Shown here piece after piece: positions 1 to 7,470 of a DNA stretch of 64,000 nucleotides. The DNA is taken from contig AP023240.1 in NCBI GenBank assembly GCA_016592635.1, positions 2,645,630-2,709,629 of the forward strand, given 5' to 3'. This DNA comes from Methyloprofundus sp. (GTDB taxonomy: Bacteria > Pseudomonadota > Gammaproteobacteria > Methylococcales > Methylomonadaceae). The notes beneath the pieces were generated by a model that was given only the letters and a program-made list of their open reading frames with translations, was not told the DNA's origin and searched no databases. The first letter of the stretch is position 1. Each line of letters opens with the position of its first letter. The translations under genes were made by a program, and so were the position numbers.

Positions 1-70
1 ATAATATCAACATGACAGGCCCCCAGACCATGGCACTAACAGTATTTAACAGTTCTTCTAATGTTTTCAT
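1..70 (-). CDS. N-terminus of alanine/glycine:cation symporter (AGCS family), partial
   Basis: Only the first 23 codons are in the window; the gene runs off the left edge. The reverse strand has an ATG at 68-70 preceded by a purine-rich GGTAGGTGG. The product begins MKTLEELLNTVSAMVWGPVM. The Leu/Asn-rich amphipathic start followed by a VWGP motif is typical of sodium:alanine/glycine symporters, inner-membrane carriers importing small neutral amino acids. The family call rests on about 20 residues and is tentative. Confidence 0.5.
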   Translation of the reverse strand, partial: MKTLEELLNTVSAMVWGPVMLIL

Positions 71-199
71 GACCACCTACCCTTATTAATAAAAGCAACG
101 TTTGCATACAGAAATGCATGGTTATTTTAAAGGTAGTATATGAATATTTGCTAAGGCCGCCAAATGAAATGCCAATATTAGCGGCAAAAATTTAATTGT

Positions 200-2284
200 C
201 TACCATTGATAAGCTAACGTGACATAATAATTACGCCCTGCCAAAGGGATCCGACTTTGCACTGCCAAATCCTGATTACCCATAACGCGGTTATAGCCAC
301 CTAAGTGATTATAGTTGGTTGAATCCAGTACATTCTCAATACCCGCACCAATAACAAAACCATCAAACGCTTGATAGTTAGCTCGGAGATTCATAATTTC
401 ATAGCCAGGCGTGGCTTGTTCATCATTATAGGCAGCCACTTTATTTTGTGCGGCATAATAAATACCTTCAATAGAGGCCATAAAATCAGAATGTTCAAAC
501 GTTAATTGAGTACGTCCATTTAACGGTGCAATCCGATATAAATTACCCTGCGGGCCATCAAGGCGCTCACCATCAACATAATTCATACCAGCATCAAAGC
601 GTAAGTAATCGGTAAAAACATAACCCAGCTCTAAATCAACACCGTATAAATGTGCATCAATATTATTGAATTGCAAAACAGTATTGCCTCCATTGTCAGT
701 CATCATAGTCGGCGTACCTTGGATATAATTATGCACATAGTGATAAAAAGCACGTGGCGCAAAATACGCTTTATCAGTATGCCAATCGGCACCAAATTCA
801 AATTGATAAGCATTTTCTTGTTTCAGGTTAAGATTACCTAGATAGGTTCTACCATCTGCCAAGCCGCCTGTTGCTTCAGTGGGTGCCCATAAATAAAGCT
901 CTTGATAAGAAGGCGCGCGGTTCTTTCTGGCAAAGCCGATTTCAAAATCCAAATCTGAACGCATTTTGTAACGTAACATCGCCACTAAATCCACATCGTG
1001 AAAGTTTTCATGATGTGCCTGACTGTTAAATTTAGCTGCCAGTGCCTGCATACCAGGATTCATCATAGTGGTCATTACATCACCAGAATTGGCATATGTG
1101 TAGGTATACCGTATACCTAACTCAGTGCTTAACTTCGGAGCAATCTCACCCTTCCATTCAGCAAATAAACTATAACGAGCCCGCTCAACATCTTTAAAAT
1201 TATCAATATAAACATCCATGGGCATCGCCCCTGGCATCATTGCCATATTCATATGAATCAGGGAATCATGATTGGATTTATCCCCTGTAAAGCCAGTCGT
1301 TAACTCACCAGATAGTAAAGGCATATGCAAAGCAATATCCCAACCACCGCCATCAACTTTGGTATTGGCCTCCATTAACATTGGCGAGCCATTTCTTTGC
1401 ATCGCGAGCCTTAAAGTATGGTTATCCATTTGGTGAGTCATATTTTGATAAAAGAACTTGGTTTCTAATTTATACCCCTCACCCAAGTCCCAATTATAAT
1501 TAAAATTATACAGCCCGCCATCCACAAACCTGATATCCATAGGTAATGCGGGAGTTCCAGTGTTGATAGTATTGTTATCAGTAAAGCCTATATCAAGTTC
1601 GTGTCCATTGCGTTGATAGGCATAACCTACCGTTAGTGCTTGGCGGTCATATTCAGTCGGGGTCACTTTCTTGCCCTTGTGCTCATTAAACTTATAGTCA
1701 TTACCCTCTTCTTTAGTGACACCAACATGTAACTTATGGTTCTCATTGGCAACTGACGCAAAACCTAATAGAAAATAGCCATTATCAACGGAACTATACC
1801 CAGCAGATAAAGCCCCATCTGTTTCAATCTCCCCTGCACCAACAGCAAAGCTGCCTTTCTTTGACTTAACCTTCATTGCGCCACCAATAGTGTCGATACC
1901 ACTACTGACAGGGGCAATACCACGATAAACTTGTAATGATTCAGTTAAAGCCGCAGGAACATGACTTAAGGAAGGATCCATAGAATTCGGTCCGACTTCC
2001 TTCATATTAGCCCCATCTATCGAGACATTAATGCGGTTTCCATACATACCACGATACTGTGGTATGCCTGTTAAAGGCCCATTACGATTTACATTGGCTC
2101 CGGGAACACGCTCTAAGAGAGAAGCGGTATCCTTCAACCCTGAAGAGTCAGGTGTTAAAGCAAAAGCCCCGGGCCTACTTGCTGAACCTTCAATAACAAT
2201 AGTCGTTAATTGTTCTGGTTCAGCAAAACTTATGACGGGTAATGATAGTGCAGTTGCTACTGCGATACGTAGTGTAGTTTTCAA
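200..2284 (-). CDS. TonB-dependent outer-membrane receptor, OprC/NosA-like (probable copper receptor)
   Basis: The 694-residue product has an N-terminal signal peptide (about residues 1-21), a plug domain with the GANVNRNGPLTGIPQYRGM and ISIDGA-type segments seen in OprC/NosA receptors, and a long beta-barrel ending in an aromatic residue (YQW), as expected for BAM-assembled proteins. Extracellular-loop regions are Met-rich (MNMAMMPGAMPMD, MTTMMNPGM), consistent with copper binding. Known OprC/NosA proteins take up copper, in some denitrifiers for nitrous oxide reductase. The start is a TTG, chosen because an AGGAG lies just upstream and a clean signal peptide begins there. A TauE/SafE-like gene is divergent, and a defective paralogue lies at 16194-17913. 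Substrate is inferred from family and Met content. Confidence 0.85.
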   Translation of the reverse strand: MKTTLRIAVATALSLPVISFAEPEQLTTIVIEGSASRPGAFALTPDSSGLKDTASLLERVPGANVNRNGPLTGIPQYRGMYGNRINVSIDGANMKEVGPNSMDPSLSHVPAALTESLQVYRGIAPVSSGIDTIGGAMKVKSKKGSFAVGAGEIETDGALSAGYSSVDNGYFLLGFASVANENHKLHVGVTKEEGNDYKFNEHKGKKVTPTEYDRQALTVGYAYQRNGHELDIGFTDNNTINTGTPALPMDIRFVDGGLYNFNYNWDLGEGYKLETKFFYQNMTHQMDNHTLRLAMQRNGSPMLMEANTKVDGGGWDIALHMPLLSGELTTGFTGDKSNHDSLIHMNMAMMPGAMPMDVYIDNFKDVERARYSLFAEWKGEIAPKLSTELGIRYTYTYANSGDVMTTMMNPGMQALAAKFNSQAHHENFHDVDLVAMLRYKMRSDLDFEIGFARKNRAPSYQELYLWAPTEATGGLADGRTYLGNLNLKQENAYQFEFGADWHTDKAYFAPRAFYHYVHNYIQGTPTMMTDNGGNTVLQFNNIDAHLYGVDLELGYVFTDYLRFDAGMNYVDGERLDGPQGNLYRIAPLNGRTQLTFEHSDFMASIEGIYYAAQNKVAAYNDEQATPGYEIMNLRANYQAFDGFVIGAGIENVLDSTNYNHLGGYNRVMGNQDLAVQSRIPLAGRNYYVTLAYQW

Positions 2285-2476
2285 AAAAAACTCCTAAATA
2301 ATTTGTTTTAAAAAATATAAAAAAACATCTCCACACGTATAAGTACAATAATTTTCAATAACCTATCACACCTAAGTGAAATAAAAATTAATTAAACATT
2401 GCTATATACCACACCCATAATTAATGCCCCCTTTAGCGACTATGCTAGCCTAATTTCAATATGTTAATATATTCAA

Positions 2477-3157
2477 ATGGAAATCAGTCAATTTATAAAT
2501 TCACCCATCTTAATAGCTTTTGTTATTGGTCTCTTTAGCAGCCTGCATTGTGTTGCTATGTGTGGCTCTATCATCGGCACTTTATCCTTTAGCCTCAAAC
2601 CTGAAATACGTAACGACAAGTCAAAAATGACTGCGTTTATTTTAAGTTATAATTTTGGTCGTATCTTTAGCTATATGTTAGCTGGCCTAGTAATCGGTTT
2701 ATTAGAATCCATCCTAACCTTCCCCTTTGGTGAGGAGCATAGCCACCGGTTCTTACAAATTATTTCCGCACTGATTATTACTGGCGCGGGATTTTTTATT
2801 GCTGGTTGGTTCCCTAACTTTGCCTATATCGAAAAAACAGGTTCACGTTTCTGGAAAACGATTGAGCCCTATGGCAGAAAACTTATTCCTGTTACCAGCT
2901 TAACGCAAGCCTTTTTGTTCGGTATGGTTTGGGGCTGGATACCGTGTGGACTGGTATACACGGCACTGGCATTAGCAGCAACATCGGGTGATATTTTATT
3001 AAGCACATTATCCATGCTTGCCTTTGGTTTAGGCACTTTACCTGCGGTCATGGGTACGGGTATGGTCAGTACCTTTATCAGTCGAATTTCAAAATTACAT
3101 ACCACCAAACAAGTTATTGGTATGTTATTAGTCTTGGTGGCAATTTTTAGCGTATGA
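2477..3157 (+). CDS. TauE/SafE-like integral membrane protein with HCVAMCG motif
   Basis: This 226-residue protein has about six hydrophobic segments. The first carries SSLHCVAMCG (His24, Cys25, Met28, Cys29), a hallmark of the TauE/SafE-like (UreH/DsbD-like) proteins often encoded near cytochrome oxidase assembly or metal-handling genes. A conserved WGWIPCGLVY segment with a third Cys lies near residue 155. The Cys/Met/His motif suggests transition-metal handling in the inner membrane rather than sulfite export, but this is inference. Its stop overlaps the next start by 4 bases (ATGA), so it is translationally coupled to the sigma-54 activator. It is divergent from the copper-type receptor, sharing a 190-bp promoter region. 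No strong ribosome binding site is visible at the ATG. Confidence 0.75.
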   Translation: MEISQFINSPILIAFVIGLFSSLHCVAMCGSIIGTLSFSLKPEIRNDKSKMTAFILSYNFGRIFSYMLAGLVIGLLESILTFPFGEEHSHRFLQIISALIITGAGFFIAGWFPNFAYIEKTGSRFWKTIEPYGRKLIPVTSLTQAFLFGMVWGWIPCGLVYTALALAATSGDILLSTLSMLAFGLGTLPAVMGTGMVSTFISRISKLHTTKQVIGMLLVLVAIFSV

Positions 3158-4116
3158 GTCATTTCGATACAATTATTACGCATTCTCCACTACTAGATAC
3201 TGTCCTACGCAGTGCTCGTATGGTTGCCGCTACTGATGTAACAGTACTCATTAAAGGTGACACAGGAACGGGAAAAGAAGTCTTGGCGACTGCCATCCAG
3301 AAAGATAGTAACCGTGCAGATAAGCCATTTATTACTTTAAATTGTGCCGCTCTGCCTGAATCACTCATTGAGTCGGAATTATTTGGCCATAAGAAAGGTT
3401 CTTTTACGGGAGCCATTGCCAATAAAACCGGGCTCTTTCAAGCAGCTCATGGTGGTACATTATTCTTAGATGAAGTTAACTCACTACCAATATCAATCCA
3501 AGCAAAGCTACTCCGCTTTCTAGAGAGTGGTGAGTGCTTGGCAGTTGGAGATACGATCCCCTATATTGTCGATGCACGTATCATCGCTGCGACCAATACA
3601 GATCTACAAAAGCAAATTAGCGAAGGCACTTTTCGCGAAGATTTATATTTTCGCCTAAATATTATTCCCCTGGAACTCCCCGCATTAAAGGAAAGAGTTG
3701 AAGATATAGAACACCTTATCAAACACTTTCAAGAACACTTTGCCAAAGAACACTCCATTGTTCCCCCTAAGTTCACTAAACAAGCCGTTAAAATTTTACA
3801 AAACTATAGCTGGCCAGGGAATGTCAGAGAATTACGTAACTTATGTGAACGCACTTCCATTTTGCTATCTGGGCAAATAATAGAAGCTGAAAACTTTCCA
3901 CATGAGTTTTTCTCAGCACATACAGGACAATCCAATAATAATTCTGACTTCGCCCTACCTGAAGTGGGTCTGAGTCTAGATAAACTGGAAGCGGACCTTA
4001 TTTACCAAGCATTGCAAAGAACCAATGGTAATCGCGCCAAATCAGCACGCTTATTAGGATTAAGTCGAGATACTTTATTGTATCGTATTCAAAAACATGG
4101 GATAGCTAGTCAATAA
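3154..4116 (+). CDS. Sigma-54-dependent transcriptional activator without N-terminal sensory domain
   Basis: The 320-residue product starts almost directly with the AAA+ domain. Walker A is GDTGTGKE (about 35-42), the sigma-54 contact loop is GSFTGA (about 82-87, family consensus GAFTGA), and Walker B is GGTLFLDEV (about 100-108). The SWPGNVRELRN segment is the usual AAA+ C-terminal signature, and a Fis-type helix-turn-helix (NGNRAKSARLLGLSRDTLLY) occupies the last 30 residues. No receiver, PAS or GAF domain precedes the AAA+ module, as in PspF-type activators, so control is probably through a partner protein or expression level. It overlaps the membrane gene upstream by ATGA. The target is unknown; I saw no convincing -24/-12 promoter next to it. 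Confidence 0.88.
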   Translation: MSHFDTIITHSPLLDTVLRSARMVAATDVTVLIKGDTGTGKEVLATAIQKDSNRADKPFITLNCAALPESLIESELFGHKKGSFTGAIANKTGLFQAAHGGTLFLDEVNSLPISIQAKLLRFLESGECLAVGDTIPYIVDARIIAATNTDLQKQISEGTFREDLYFRLNIIPLELPALKERVEDIEHLIKHFQEHFAKEHSIVPPKFTKQAVKILQNYSWPGNVRELRNLCERTSILLSGQIIEAENFPHEFFSAHTGQSNNNSDFALPEVGLSLDKLEADLIYQALQRTNGNRAKSARLLGLSRDTLLYRIQKHGIASQ

Positions 4117-4152
4117 GCCTTAAGCTTAAGATACATAGCACAGCACAGCACA

Positions 4153-4214
4153 GAACGTAACCCAACACGATGCATGTAATTAAACATTTGTTGGGGTTCG
4201 TGCCTCAACCTACC
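4153..4214. repeat. Dispersed palindromic repeat, family 2, copy 1
   Basis: An inverted repeat of the type AACGTAACCCAACA ... TGTTGGGGTTCGTGCCTC. A second copy with the same arms lies at 49185-49245. The arms could form a hairpin in RNA. Both copies sit at gene ends next to accessory blocks. Confidence 0.6.
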
Positions 4215-4217
4215 GTG

Positions 4218-4533
4218 CTAGATTTCTCCAGCCTGCTCAAGAATTGTTTTGTAAACTCTCTGTGAATACCATCTACCTTTAATTATCATTTCATCAAGTA
4301 ATGGCTTTAATGCTGGAATAAGCCCTTTTTCTTTTGCTCTCAGCAATATTGATAATGTTCTAACAACATTTAACTCACTTGATTTAGCAATTTTATAAGC
4401 TATATTCTCATCAATAATAACAAAATCAGCATTTATTTCTTTTGCCAAAATAATGGTTTCTGTTTCGCCTAAATCTAACTGACTTAGTAAGAAATCACGG
4501 TAAGCTATTCCTTTGATGCTTTGTACTTTAATG
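4218..4533 (-). pseudogene. DUF3368 PIN-like toxin, C-terminal part (split by IS66)
   Basis: Reading the reverse strand from the target duplication at 4526-4533 gives about 103 codons: IKVQSIKG, then LLSQLDLGETETIILA, NADFVIIDENIA, the ALKPLLDEM segment and the stop. This is the C-terminal two thirds of the DUF3368 family (PIN-fold, predicted ribonuclease toxin), including the acidic VIIDE motif. An apparent TTG start at 4448 is not a real start. The N-terminal part is at 7006-7174, and joining the two through one copy of CTTTAATG restores one 158-codon frame. No promoter is evident, so the fragment is probably inert. Confidence 0.9.
4526..4533. repeat. Target site duplication of IS66 (left copy, CTTTAATG)
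   Basis: CTTTAATG directly abuts the GTAAGCG end of the IS66 element. The identical octamer abuts the other end at 7006-7013. Eight bases is the usual IS66 duplication length. Confidence 0.95.
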
Positions 4534-4562
4534 GTAAGCGCTCAATAGAGCACGTACTTGCC

Positions 4563-6194
4563 CTATTCAGAAATGCCAGGTTTTTTAATGTTCCAAGGCA
4601 GCAAGGCCTCCACTTTATCAACCGTATCAGCATGGGGTAAAGCGGTGAGTACCTGCTTAAGATATTCATAAGGCTCCAATCCGTTTGCTTTGGCCGTTTC
4701 TATCAGGCTGTAATGTACGGCACTGGCATGAGCCCCCGCAGGTGTATCAGAAAATAACCAGGCTTTGCGCCCTATTACAAAGGGTCGAATCGCATTTTCC
4801 GCCAGAATATTGCTTATGTTGAGCTCCCCATTGCTGCAATACACATTAAGCTTATCCCACTGGTTGCTAAGATAAGTCATTGCCTTGCCTGTCAGGCTGT
4901 CTTTAGGCACTTTATGCCGGTTATCTTCCAGATAGGCTTTAAGCTGATTTAGTACCGGGATGCTTTTCTGTTGACGCTGCAGATACTTTTCATTCACCGA
5001 AAGTGTTTTGATTCCTCGTTCAATCACGTACAGTTTATTAATCAGGCTCAGTACTTTGCCTGCTTTTGAGGGCTTGTTGTTTTTGCCCTTCTTGGCTTTG
5101 GGTTGTGCATTATGCGCTTCTTTAAAATAACGACGCGCATGATCCCAGCATCCCAATTGAGTCATGCCATTTTTTAGGCATGCGGCATTGTATCCTGCAT
5201 AGCCGTCGGTTTGCAGGTAGCCGCCATAGCCATCCAGCAGGCGCAGAGGCACCTCACCACTCCGAGATGGATCGTATTCAAACAGGATGCTTTTTTCACC
5301 CGGCGGCCCGCCCAGCGTGACCCACATATATTTATCCGAGCTTGCCGATCGCCCCGGTTCCTTTAAGACCTGAACCCGCGTTTCATCGGCCTGTATGACG
5401 GTTCCCAGCTGTTGATGCTCTCGCATCAGGTTGATCAGAGGCTGAAGCTGTTTGGCGAGAGCAATGACCCAGTTGGCCAATGTTGCTCTGGAAAGTTCAC
5501 CGCCATAACGCGATAAAATCCCTTCCTGACGATACAAGGGCAAGCCATCTGCATATTTGGCAATAATGATGAAGCACATCAAGCTGATACTTCCCATTGC
5601 TCCGACAATAGGATGCCCCGGCATTTTCGCTGCTGTAAGCCGACGCTGTTTTTCACCGTCAATCCGGTCGACAAAAACAGCTTTTTCCTGCATGTATTCA
5701 AGCACCCGTACTTTGGCAGGAATAATATCCAGCTCTTCTTTCACCTTGGTGAAGAAAGTATCAATGGCACCTTCTTTTTCTGCCTCCGTCAAACGAATGA
5801 AAACTTGCTCGCGCGGCAATTTATCTGAAAAGGGTTTGCGCCCCGGCTTTTTCTTGGTATCCGTCGAACTTGCCTGATTCTCATCGGCAAGAGCTTCATC
5901 CGCTCCCTCTGATTCCTCATTACCATCCACTTCATTCTCTGCCTCATCAAATAAAGAAGTTTGGTGAGATTGTTCACTAGAGGGGGCAAAACGTTTTATT
6001 TTGGATAAGCGAAGTGCTTCTTCCAGAATGCGTATGCGCTTTTGCTGTTCGGAAATGACACCGGATTTGATCTCGACAACACGCGTCAATTCATCAATGG
6101 TCTGATCTTTTTCAAACAACAAAGCAATGCCTTCCGGCAGCAAAGAACAGGCTTTATCTTGTTGTTTTTTATTTGAAATATCGGCTGAAGTCAT
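4563..6194 (-). CDS. tnpC: IS66 transposase TnpC
   Basis: The 543-residue product is full length for the family. The N-terminus is a leucine-zipper-like coiled coil (about residues 30-70), followed by an acidic linker and a conserved zinc-finger-like region. The DDE catalytic core follows: Asp in IQADETRVQV (about 270), Asp in GCWDHARRYF (about 350), and Glu in ILAENAIRPF (about 465), with a GRKAWLFSDTPAGA tail. It lies 46 bp downstream of tnpB in the same direction. Confidence 0.96.
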   Translation of the reverse strand: MTSADISNKKQQDKACSLLPEGIALLFEKDQTIDELTRVVEIKSGVISEQQKRIRILEEALRLSKIKRFAPSSEQSHQTSLFDEAENEVDGNEESEGADEALADENQASSTDTKKKPGRKPFSDKLPREQVFIRLTEAEKEGAIDTFFTKVKEELDIIPAKVRVLEYMQEKAVFVDRIDGEKQRRLTAAKMPGHPIVGAMGSISLMCFIIIAKYADGLPLYRQEGILSRYGGELSRATLANWVIALAKQLQPLINLMREHQQLGTVIQADETRVQVLKEPGRSASSDKYMWVTLGGPPGEKSILFEYDPSRSGEVPLRLLDGYGGYLQTDGYAGYNAACLKNGMTQLGCWDHARRYFKEAHNAQPKAKKGKNNKPSKAGKVLSLINKLYVIERGIKTLSVNEKYLQRQQKSIPVLNQLKAYLEDNRHKVPKDSLTGKAMTYLSNQWDKLNVYCSNGELNISNILAENAIRPFVIGRKAWLFSDTPAGAHASAVHYSLIETAKANGLEPYEYLKQVLTALPHADTVDKVEALLPWNIKKPGISE

Positions 6195-6240
6195 GCTGAT
6201 ATTATAGCATTTTCAGAGGCAATAATGAACGTAAAAACAC

Positions 6241-6609
6241 TTAAAAAACAGACTCATATTGGAGTTTTTTATGGCCTTGCATTGCGCTGATATCAAAGCC
6301 GTCAAGTAACCAATTCAACTGTTGTCCCGTTAAAGTGAGCGTCTCCTCATCACCTTTGGGCCACTTGAATTTTTCTTCTGCCAATGACTTGTAATACAGT
6401 ACAAAACCATTATCTTCCCAGAACAAACATTTGATCTTGTTCCGCCGTTTATTGGTAAAGGCATACAAATGCCCTTCAAAAGGATTATGCCCTAACTCGC
6501 ACTCAACAATAGCCGATAGCCCTCGATGCGACTTGCGAAAATCAACGGGTTGCCGATACAGGTACACCTCCGTTAAAGACAGAGAGGGACGCATGACAAC
6601 AGCCGTCAT
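6241..6609 (-). CDS. tnpB: IS66 accessory protein TnpB (Orf2)
   Basis: A 122-residue product of normal length with the Orf2 signatures YLYRQPVDFRKSHRGLSAIV, NPFEGHLYAFTNKRRNKIK and CLFWEDNGFVLYYK. It is required with TnpA and TnpC for IS66 transposition, though its mechanism is unclear. It overlaps tnpA by 4 bases (ATGA), consistent with coupled translation. Confidence 0.95.
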   Translation of the reverse strand: MTAVVMRPSLSLTEVYLYRQPVDFRKSHRGLSAIVECELGHNPFEGHLYAFTNKRRNKIKCLFWEDNGFVLYYKSLAEEKFKWPKGDEETLTLTGQQLNWLLDGFDISAMQGHKKLQYESVF

Positions 6610-6920
6610 CGCAATAGCTCTAGCATGGGCCGGATGAAGTGCATATTATCCTGCGTAATGCCTTCCAATCGTGTACCGTCATTAAATTGTAACGACAATC
6701 CGGTGACAGGCTCGGCTGAGGGTTCCTCATCAACCTGAATGCGTGCAAATCCGGAGTGGTCAGTGGATTTTACTGTTGATTTGCATTTCCGATAGCTGAA
6801 CTTTTGCGGGCATAAATCGTGTTGCCGACAATAAGCCGCCTGGGATTGCCCTGATGCTTGCCAGTGCTCTATGTGAGTAGACCAGAACGTTTCAGCCCGT
6901 ACTTTTTCTAATGCCGCCAT
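6606..6920 (-). CDS. tnpA: IS66 accessory protein TnpA (Orf1)
   Basis: The 104-residue product carries the Orf1 pattern WSTHIEHWQASGQSQAAYCR followed by FSYRKC, a helix-turn-helix-like region probably used for DNA binding. The C-terminus (LQFNDGTRLEG) is also typical. It is the first gene of the element's leftward operon. Confidence 0.93.
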   Translation of the reverse strand: MAALEKVRAETFWSTHIEHWQASGQSQAAYCRQHDLCPQKFSYRKCKSTVKSTDHSGFARIQVDEEPSAEPVTGLSLQFNDGTRLEGITQDNMHFIRPMLELLR

Positions 6921-7005
6921 TTAAAATCCCCGTGGTATTTAATGATGGGAATAGTGTTGCATTAATGTGAGCAGCTGGGAATTACGCTGAGAATTGAGCG
7001 CTTAC

Positions 7006-7013
7006 CTTTAATG
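7006..7013. repeat. Target site duplication of IS66 (right copy, CTTTAATG)
   Basis: Identical to 4526-4533 and directly adjacent to the inverse GCGCTTAC end of the element. Confidence 0.95.
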
Positions 7014-7174
7014 TAGTCAGTATCAATTTCACTGTATCCATAACCTTGTTTGGCTTTTATTTCGTTATAAACAGCATCGGCAATTATAATTTCTCCAAAA
7101 ATATCTTTAAGAAGTTCAAGTTTACCAATGGATGCTAATGAAATAAGCGGTGTAGTGTTAGCAACAACTTTCAT
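7006..7174 (-). pseudogene. DUF3368 PIN-like toxin, N-terminal part (split by IS66)
   Basis: The reverse strand from the ATG at 7174 encodes 56 codons: MKVVANTTPLISLASIGKLE, then LLKDIFGEIII, AVYNEI, and DTDYIK at the insertion point. NTTPLISLA is the hallmark DUF3368 N-terminus with the first PIN acidic/Asn position. The open frame continues 14 codons into IS66 before stopping at 6962. The start overlaps the antitoxin stop (ATGA), the usual arrangement of this toxin-antitoxin pair. The truncated product lacks the later acidic residues and should be inactive. Confidence 0.92.
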
Positions 7175-7446
7175 GGAAGTTGTTTACTGGCATTAACAAT
7201 TTCGTCAATTTCATCATCGTCATAATCAAAAACAGCTTCACCCTCTGTTTTTAGTTTAAAAATAAAATCAATTTTATTGTAACCTGCTAATTCAGCCGCT
7301 TTACCTAATGATAATTTTCTGCGTTTATACAGCATTAGTGCCGATAGATATACAAGCTCTCGGGAAAATTCTTCTGTTGATTCTTTTAGAGAAAACAAGA
7401 TGCTTTCTTTAACAGGAATAGATAAATTAATGGTTTTATCTAGCAT
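7171..7446 (-). CDS. UPF0175-family antitoxin
   Basis: The 91-residue product has the UPF0175 pattern: LYKRRKLSLGKAAELAGYNK followed by the acidic tail VFDYDDDEIDEIV. This family is the usual partner of DUF3368 PIN-type toxins. The LSLGKAAELAG segment resembles a helix-turn-helix, so it may autoregulate. Its last codon overlaps the toxin start. It lies 24 bp downstream of the large STAND gene on the same strand, so it may share that transcript. With the toxin split by IS66 it is probably an orphan. Confidence 0.88.
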   Translation of the reverse strand: MLDKTINLSIPVKESILFSLKESTEEFSRELVYLSALMLYKRRKLSLGKAAELAGYNKIDFIFKLKTEGEAVFDYDDDEIDEIVNASKQLP

Positions 7447-7470
7447 AATGGTAACCTTTTATATTTAGCT

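Larger units (their letters stand above)
4534..7005 (-). mobile_element. Complete IS66-family insertion sequence, 2472 bp
   Basis: The element starts with GTAAGCGCTCAAT at 4534 and ends with the inverse ATTGAGCGCTTAC at 7005: 13 perfectly inverted terminal bases, then weaker matches to about 30. GTAAGC ends are characteristic of IS66. It is bounded by an exact 8-bp duplication (CTTTAATG). Inside, transcribed leftward, are intact tnpA, tnpB and tnpC in canonical order, so the element may still be mobile. It interrupts a DUF3368 toxin gene at codon 56. Exact ends and duplication suggest a fairly recent insertion. Confidence 0.95.

Noticed and set aside
6962..7174. Apparent complete 70-aa protein
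   Set aside because: The last 14 codons are IS66 sequence; it is the truncated N-terminus of the split DUF3368 gene.
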